A stretch of DNA of 64,000 nucleotides, taken from NCBI GenBank assembly GCA_963923955.1, contig OZ000552.1, positions 1,240,001 to 1,304,000 of the forward strand, read 5' to 3'. The notes beneath the pieces were generated by a model. The model did not search any database. It worked only from the letters and a program-made list of their open reading frames with translations, and was not told where the DNA came from. How positions within the stretch are numbered: the stretch's first letter is position 1; each line of letters starts with the position of its first letter. Of this stretch, positions 59,942-64,000 are shown one piece after another. This stretch comes from G963923955 sp963923955 (GTDB lineage: Bacteria > Pseudomonadota > Gammaproteobacteria > Eutrophobiales > Eutrophobiaceae). The translations under genes and the position numbers were made by a program.

Positions 59942-60649
59942 TTGCATAAGAGCCACTATACCAATGCGATAGCTTTGCTCATCTTCATCAGCGGCTATGT
60001 CCTGGCCAACCCGCCCTTGCAGAGCGTGGGACTATTTGCCCTATCCGGTGCGCTGACCAACTGGCTGGCCGTGCACATGCTGTTTGAGAGGGTGCCGGGG
60101 TTGTATGGTTCCGGCGTCATCCCGGCCCGCTTTGAAGAATTCAAGGCGGGCATTCGTGAACTGATGATGCGGCAATTTTTTACCACCGAGAACATTGATC
60201 GCTTCTTATCTGATCCGAGCGGCAAGCCGGCACATTTCGACTTCGGCCCGGTGCTGGAGAAGATTGATCTATCGCCGGCCTTCGATGCCCTGCTTGAGGT
60301 GGTCCAGGAATCTTCTCTTGCCACGATGCTGGCGATGGTCGGCGGCGTTGCCGTGCTGGCCCCGCTAAAAGAAGCCTTTATAGAAAAGATAAAGGCGGCA
60401 ATCCTGGACATCACCCGCAGCGAGGACTTTGATCAACTCTTGCAAGACGAACTGGAAAGCCCGGATCACATGGCGGAGATGCAAGAGAAGATCAAAGACA
60501 TCATCGACAAGCGCCTGGGCGAGCTCACGCCGCAACTGGTAAAGGAAATCATCCAGGCCATGATCAAAGAACATCTCGGCTGGCTGGTCGTCTGGGGCGG
60601 GGTCTTCGGCGGTTTCATCGGCCTCATCGCCGGCGTGTTTTTTATATAA
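59942..60649 (+). CDS. DUF445 family membrane protein
   Basis: This 235-residue protein starts at TTG, well supported by AAGGAG 8 nt upstream. N-terminal hydrophobic segments (about 8-45) are followed by the family motif GALTNWLAVHMLFERVPGLYGSGVIPARFEEFK (given here only as a landmark: GALTNWLAVHML near 36-47). A long charged helical region comes next, and a C-terminal helix (WLVVWGGVFGGFIGLIAGVFF near 214-234). Function is unknown. It is the third gene of the metY row. Confidence 0.82.
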   Translation: MHKSHYTNAIALLIFISGYVLANPPLQSVGLFALSGALTNWLAVHMLFERVPGLYGSGVIPARFEEFKAGIRELMMRQFFTTENIDRFLSDPSGKPAHFDFGPVLEKIDLSPAFDALLEVVQESSLATMLAMVGGVAVLAPLKEAFIEKIKAAILDITRSEDFDQLLQDELESPDHMAEMQEKIKDIIDKRLGELTPQLVKEIIQAMIKEHLGWLVVWGGVFGGFIGLIAGVFFI

Positions 60650-60678
60650 TCATTTTTTAACCATAGCAGATTGTTCTT

Positions 60679-61341
60679 ATGTCCTACCTTCCCGGCGTAG
60701 AAATTGAACCGCAACACACGGCAGATGCCGCGGTCATCTGGCTGCATGGCCTCGGCGCAGACGGCCATGATTTTGCGCCTGTCGTAAAAGAGCTTGGCCT
60801 GCCGGAAGCGCTGGCCATTCGCTTCGTCTTTCCCCATGCCCCGTCCATGCCGGTGTCGATCAACAATGGCCATGTCATGCCTGCCTGGTATGACATCTCC
60901 TCCATGCAGATAGAACGCAAGGTGGACAAGGAGCAGCTAATGAAGTCCGCCTTGCGTGTTGGCGATCTGGTGGAAAGGGAAATAGAGCGCGGTATCAAAA
61001 GCGAACGCATTGTCATCGCCGGCTTTTCGCAGGGCGGGGCGGTGGCCTACCAGCTTGGCTTATCTTATCCGAAGCCGCTGGCCGGGATTTTCGGTCTATC
61101 GACCTATTTTCCCACCCATGATGCCGTGCAGCCCAGCCCGGAAAACAAGGCACTGCCGATTCTGATCTGTCATGGCCTGTACGACCCGGTCGTCCCTGAG
61201 GCCCTGGGGCGACATAGCTGCGAGGCGCTAAGACAGATGGGCTATAAACCGGAGTACAAGACCTACCCCATGCAGCACAGCGTGTGCATGGAAGAAATCG
61301 CAGCAATATCGCACTGGCTACAGGCAAGGTTGGCAGCATGA
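60679..61341 (+). CDS. Alpha/beta-hydrolase, phospholipase/carboxylesterase type
   Basis: This 220-residue cytoplasmic esterase has the nucleophile elbow GFSQGGAVA (about 113-121, Ser115). The acid and base are probably Asp (LYDPVVPEALG) and His (MQHSVCMEE). The N-terminal VIWLHGLGADGHDFAPVV forms the oxyanion loop. It belongs to the family of Pseudomonas EstB and acyl-protein thioesterases, acting on short-chain esters. It lies last in the metY row, 29 bp after the DUF445 gene. An inverted repeat (TTGCAGG / CCTGCAA, 61402-61418) lies downstream and may mark the transcript end. Confidence 0.92.
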   Translation: MSYLPGVEIEPQHTADAAVIWLHGLGADGHDFAPVVKELGLPEALAIRFVFPHAPSMPVSINNGHVMPAWYDISSMQIERKVDKEQLMKSALRVGDLVEREIERGIKSERIVIAGFSQGGAVAYQLGLSYPKPLAGIFGLSTYFPTHDAVQPSPENKALPILICHGLYDPVVPEALGRHSCEALRQMGYKPEYKTYPMQHSVCMEEIAAISHWLQARLAA

Positions 61342-61520
61342 GATGAGGCCCGGCCACCTGCAGCCAGCACAAAGTGAGAAAAAGAGGCCGATAAAAGCCC
61401 TTGCAGGCACCCTGCAACATGGCTAAGATCGTATAAAGGGGCTGGTGGAGGGGCAGCGCTGCGACCCTTCTGCATAACCGTTCCGGACAAATACAAAATA
61501 ACCCAAGTGGAGGAAATGCC

Positions 61521-63908
61521 ATGAAGACCTGCGCCAGTGAAAACACCCGCACGGCCATGAACGATGCCTTCGTCGTTCACGGTCGTCCTGTTGATTTCCC
61601 CCCTCCCCCCGCAAAGATGAGCATGCCCCGTCACGGCCTGCTGGCCATCGCGATGGCCATCGTGGCCATGCTGATCGTTGCCGAGAGCCGCGCCCAATCC
61701 TCCTCGCCGGAGTCCGGCTTCGCACTGGAAGAGGTGGTGGTAACCGCCAGGAAGATTGAAGAGAATATTCAGGATGCGCCGCTGTCCGTGACCGCTGTCA
61801 CCGCCGCCATGCTGGATGAGCGCGGTGCCGAGCAGATCTCCGCCGTGGCCGATATTGCGCCGAATGTCAATTTCAGCTTTGGCGGCACCTCGTCCGGCTC
61901 CGGCTCGGCGGCGGTGGTGTACATTCGCGGCGTCGGGCAAAACGACTTCACCCCGGTCACCGACCCGGGCGTTGGCATCTATGTGGACGATGTCTATCTG
62001 GGGCGCACCATCGGCTCGGTGCTCGACATACTGGACTTGGAACGTATTGAGGTGCTGCGCGGCCCGCAGGGGACGCTGTTCGGGCGCAACACCATCGGCG
62101 GGGCGATCAGCCTGCACACCAAAAACCCAGGCGAGGCGCTCGGCGGCAGGCTGCGCCTTATTCTCGGCGATGACAGCCGCCGCGAGCTGCATGTCAGCGC
62201 AAGCGGCCCGCTCACGGAAACCTTTGGCTTCGTCCTCAGCGGTCTGTATCGCAAGCGCGATGGCACGGTAGAGAGGCCGCTGGCAGGCGATGAGTTAGGT
62301 AATGACGATGTGTTCGGCGGACGCCTGAAGCTGGTCGGCCAGTTTGGCGATCGGCTGGATGTTGCCTTGTCCGTGGACGGCGTGAGGGAGCGCGAGTTCT
62401 CCGCCGCCGAGGCCCTGACCGATACCATCGAAGGCGCCCCGTTTTCCAACTTCTTCAACAACAACCAATTCGGCAACGGCACCAGCGATAAGGCCGGTTG
62501 CCGGGGTGGTGGTGCCTTGAGCAACACGGCGTGCAGAAACGATCAGTGGGTGGGCGCGCCCTTCACCAGCTATGAGACCGGCCCGAATCGCAGCAATATC
62601 GATGTCTGGGGGGTAACGCTCGCCATTGACTATGCGCTGAGCGAGAACCTAACGCTGGAATCCACCAGCGCCTACAGGAAGCTGGACGCCGACTTTGCAC
62701 GGGCATCGGACGGTGCGCCCTTCGCCATCTTCTCGACCGAGGATGCCTATAAGCAGGATCAATTCTCACAAGAAGTGAGGCTGCTCGGCGATAATCTGGA
62801 TGACAGGCTGGCCTGGGTGGCCGGTGCCTTTTATTTTGAGGAAAAAGGCTCGGATCTCGCTTATATCACGGCCCTGCCGCCCGTCTTCCCACGCGACAAC
62901 GGCGGGAGGACTGACAATCACAACTGGGCCTTGTACGGCGAGGCCACCTATGATCTGGGCGAGCGCCTGCACTTGACTGCCGGGCTACGTTACACTGATG
63001 AGACCAAGGGCTACACACCATCCCTGTACCGCATTCCGCAAGACGAATACACTCTGCCCAATGTGAGGCAAGCGGATTTGAATATTTCCGAGCTTACCTG
63101 GCGCGGCTCCCTCTCTTGGGATGCAACGGAGGCGATGACCACCTATTTCACCCTCTCCAAAGGATTTAAGAGCGGTGGCTTTGAACTGCGACAGGCCAAC
63201 AGGCCGCCGGGCTGCAAGCAGGTGCGTCCGCCTTACAATCTGCCGCTTGAACCAGACTGCCTCGTACCTACCTATCAGCCGGAATTTGTTGTCATGTACG
63301 AGGCCGGGCTAAAGCTGGAGACGCAAACCCTGCGTCTTGGTCTGGCCGGCTTTGTCTCGGACTACAGCGATGTGCAGGTCTCGCAGAACCTGCCGGGGGT
63401 GATCAACACCAGCACCAATAATGCGGCCAAGGCCGAGATCCTTGGCGTCGAGGCGGAGTTTCGCTGGGTGCCGAGCGCCTCATGGCTGATCGAGGGTGCA
63501 GTAGGCTACCAGGACGCCAAATACAAGAGCATCGGCCCGGGTGTGCCCTTAGACTTGGATGATGAGTTGATTCGCACACCTAAACTCTCCGCCAATCTGG
63601 GCATGTCTTATCTGTTGTCACTGGGCACTGCCGGCGAGCTGCGGCCGCGGCTGGACTGGGTGCACAAATCCAGCACACAGTTTGAGCCGGATAATGACCC
63701 CCTGGTGGCTGATGATGGCTATGATGCCCTGAACCTCAGCGCCGCCTACCGGCCATTGAAGAGCGGCTGGAGTTTGACCTTTGGCGTGAACAACGTGACC
63801 GATGCGAGGTATATCATCGCCGGTGACTCCAACGGCGCTCTGGGCTATCGCTTGGCGGTCTATGCCCGACCGCGCAACTGGTATGTGAACCTGGGCTATG
63901 AGTTTTAA
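61521..63908 (+). CDS. TonB-dependent outer-membrane receptor with N-terminal extension
   Basis: This 795-residue receptor starts at ATG 61521, supported by GGAGG 8 nt upstream. A 32-residue leader precedes the usual signal peptide, which itself begins MSMPRHGLLAIAMAIVAML (ATG at 61617). The leader includes Pro codons from a C6-T-C6 run. After LIVAESRAQ come LEEVVVTARKIEENIQDAPL (TonB box and plug start), VYIRGVGQNDF, IYVDDVYLGRTIG, IEVLRGPQGTLFGRNTIGG, and a barrel ending WYVNLGYEF. The class is common in proteobacteria for siderophores, vitamins and oligosaccharides; this ligand is unknown. If translation starts at 61617, the leader is untranslated. Confidence 0.92.
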   Translation: MKTCASENTRTAMNDAFVVHGRPVDFPPPPAKMSMPRHGLLAIAMAIVAMLIVAESRAQSSSPESGFALEEVVVTARKIEENIQDAPLSVTAVTAAMLDERGAEQISAVADIAPNVNFSFGGTSSGSGSAAVVYIRGVGQNDFTPVTDPGVGIYVDDVYLGRTIGSVLDILDLERIEVLRGPQGTLFGRNTIGGAISLHTKNPGEALGGRLRLILGDDSRRELHVSASGPLTETFGFVLSGLYRKRDGTVERPLAGDELGNDDVFGGRLKLVGQFGDRLDVALSVDGVREREFSAAEALTDTIEGAPFSNFFNNNQFGNGTSDKAGCRGGGALSNTACRNDQWVGAPFTSYETGPNRSNIDVWGVTLAIDYALSENLTLESTSAYRKLDADFARASDGAPFAIFSTEDAYKQDQFSQEVRLLGDNLDDRLAWVAGAFYFEEKGSDLAYITALPPVFPRDNGGRTDNHNWALYGEATYDLGERLHLTAGLRYTDETKGYTPSLYRIPQDEYTLPNVRQADLNISELTWRGSLSWDATEAMTTYFTLSKGFKSGGFELRQANRPPGCKQVRPPYNLPLEPDCLVPTYQPEFVVMYEAGLKLETQTLRLGLAGFVSDYSDVQVSQNLPGVINTSTNNAAKAEILGVEAEFRWVPSASWLIEGAVGYQDAKYKSIGPGVPLDLDDELIRTPKLSANLGMSYLLSLGTAGELRPRLDWVHKSSTQFEPDNDPLVADDGYDALNLSAAYRPLKSGWSLTFGVNNVTDARYIIAGDSNGALGYRLAVYARPRNWYVNLGYEF
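61598..61610 (+). repeat. Interrupted C tract (C6-T-C6) in the receptor leader
   Basis: Six C, one T and six C lie 77 bp after the ATG, ahead of the signal-peptide codons. The single T would greatly reduce slippage compared with an unbroken C13. Confidence 0.8.
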
Positions 63909-63932
63909 TCGTTAAGCATGACTCTGGAAAAC

Positions 63933-63962
63933 CATGGAAACTGCTCTTGAGCAGCTTCCATG
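63933..63962 (+). terminator. Hairpin after the third receptor gene
   Basis: CATGGAA-x-CTGCTC pairs with GAGCAG-x-TTCCATG around a 2-nt centre, with one A/C mismatch. No T-run follows, so it may be a weak terminator or an RNA-stabilising stem. Confidence 0.5.
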
Positions 63963-64000
63963 ATTATGATCGTCATCTGGCCATAAAAAATAGGAATAAG

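Overview
The window looks like a chromosomal segment of a Gram-negative bacterium. Three TonB-dependent receptors, a two-partner secretion (TPS) locus, a class Ia ribonucleotide reductase with a doubled ATP-cone, a phasin, MsrA and TrhO all suit a proteobacterium. A gammaproteobacterium is the most likely placement, but this is inference from gene families only. No tRNA, rRNA, CRISPR array, integrase or insertion sequence was recognised.

Layout. (1) 1-4265, minus strand: a signalling module of a membrane-anchored Ser/Thr kinase (cut by the window edge), a PP2C phosphatase and an adenylate cyclase with a C-terminal FHA domain. Four chained palindromes lie between kinase and phosphatase. (2) 4479-32858, plus strand: a TPS locus made of a membrane-anchored parvulin, a TpsB transporter, a DUF1640-like coiled-coil membrane protein, a giant TpsA exoprotein (about 7,815 residues, 23.4 kb), a small exported protein that is a paralogue of the TpsA C-terminal tail, and a SapC-family protein overlapping it by 4 bp. 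(3) 32894-36427: a phasin with candidate operators, msrA, a PilZ-like protein, and a type II restriction-modification pair whose HNH endonuclease looks frameshifted in an A7 run. (4) 36504-40912: nrdA-nrdB on the minus strand behind two NrdR boxes that cover a good sigma70 promoter. (5) 41244-47329: a dihydrolipoyl dehydrogenase with its own lipoyl domain, then (minus) a three-subunit molybdopterin oxidoreductase (catalytic, Fe-S, NrfD/DmsC-like anchor). (6) 47514-63908, plus strand: three TonB-dependent receptors separated by housekeeping genes (trhO, GST, MATE; metY, SDR, DUF445, esterase).

Main points for a second look. Two receptors carry very long homopolymers close to the N-terminus: G18 at 47602-47619, in frame, and C24 at 54006-54029, out of frame by one base. 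This is the pattern of slipped-strand phase variation, with one gene ON and one OFF. The third receptor has a C6-T-C6 tract in the same region. The TPS locus is unusual because the tail of the giant exoprotein, including a CX5C pair, is repeated as a separate exported protein directly downstream. The TpsA gene also carries nested repeats (four superrepeats of about 4-5 kb, a 648-bp near-identical pair, a roughly 630-bp triplet and a 183-bp tandem array) that could recombine.

Gene-poor stretches over 300 bp are 40663-41243 (nrd promoter region, then AT-rich sequence), 50055-50437 (a palindromic repeat remnant) and 57243-57779 (an array of palindromes resembling neisserial dRS3). Each is described below.
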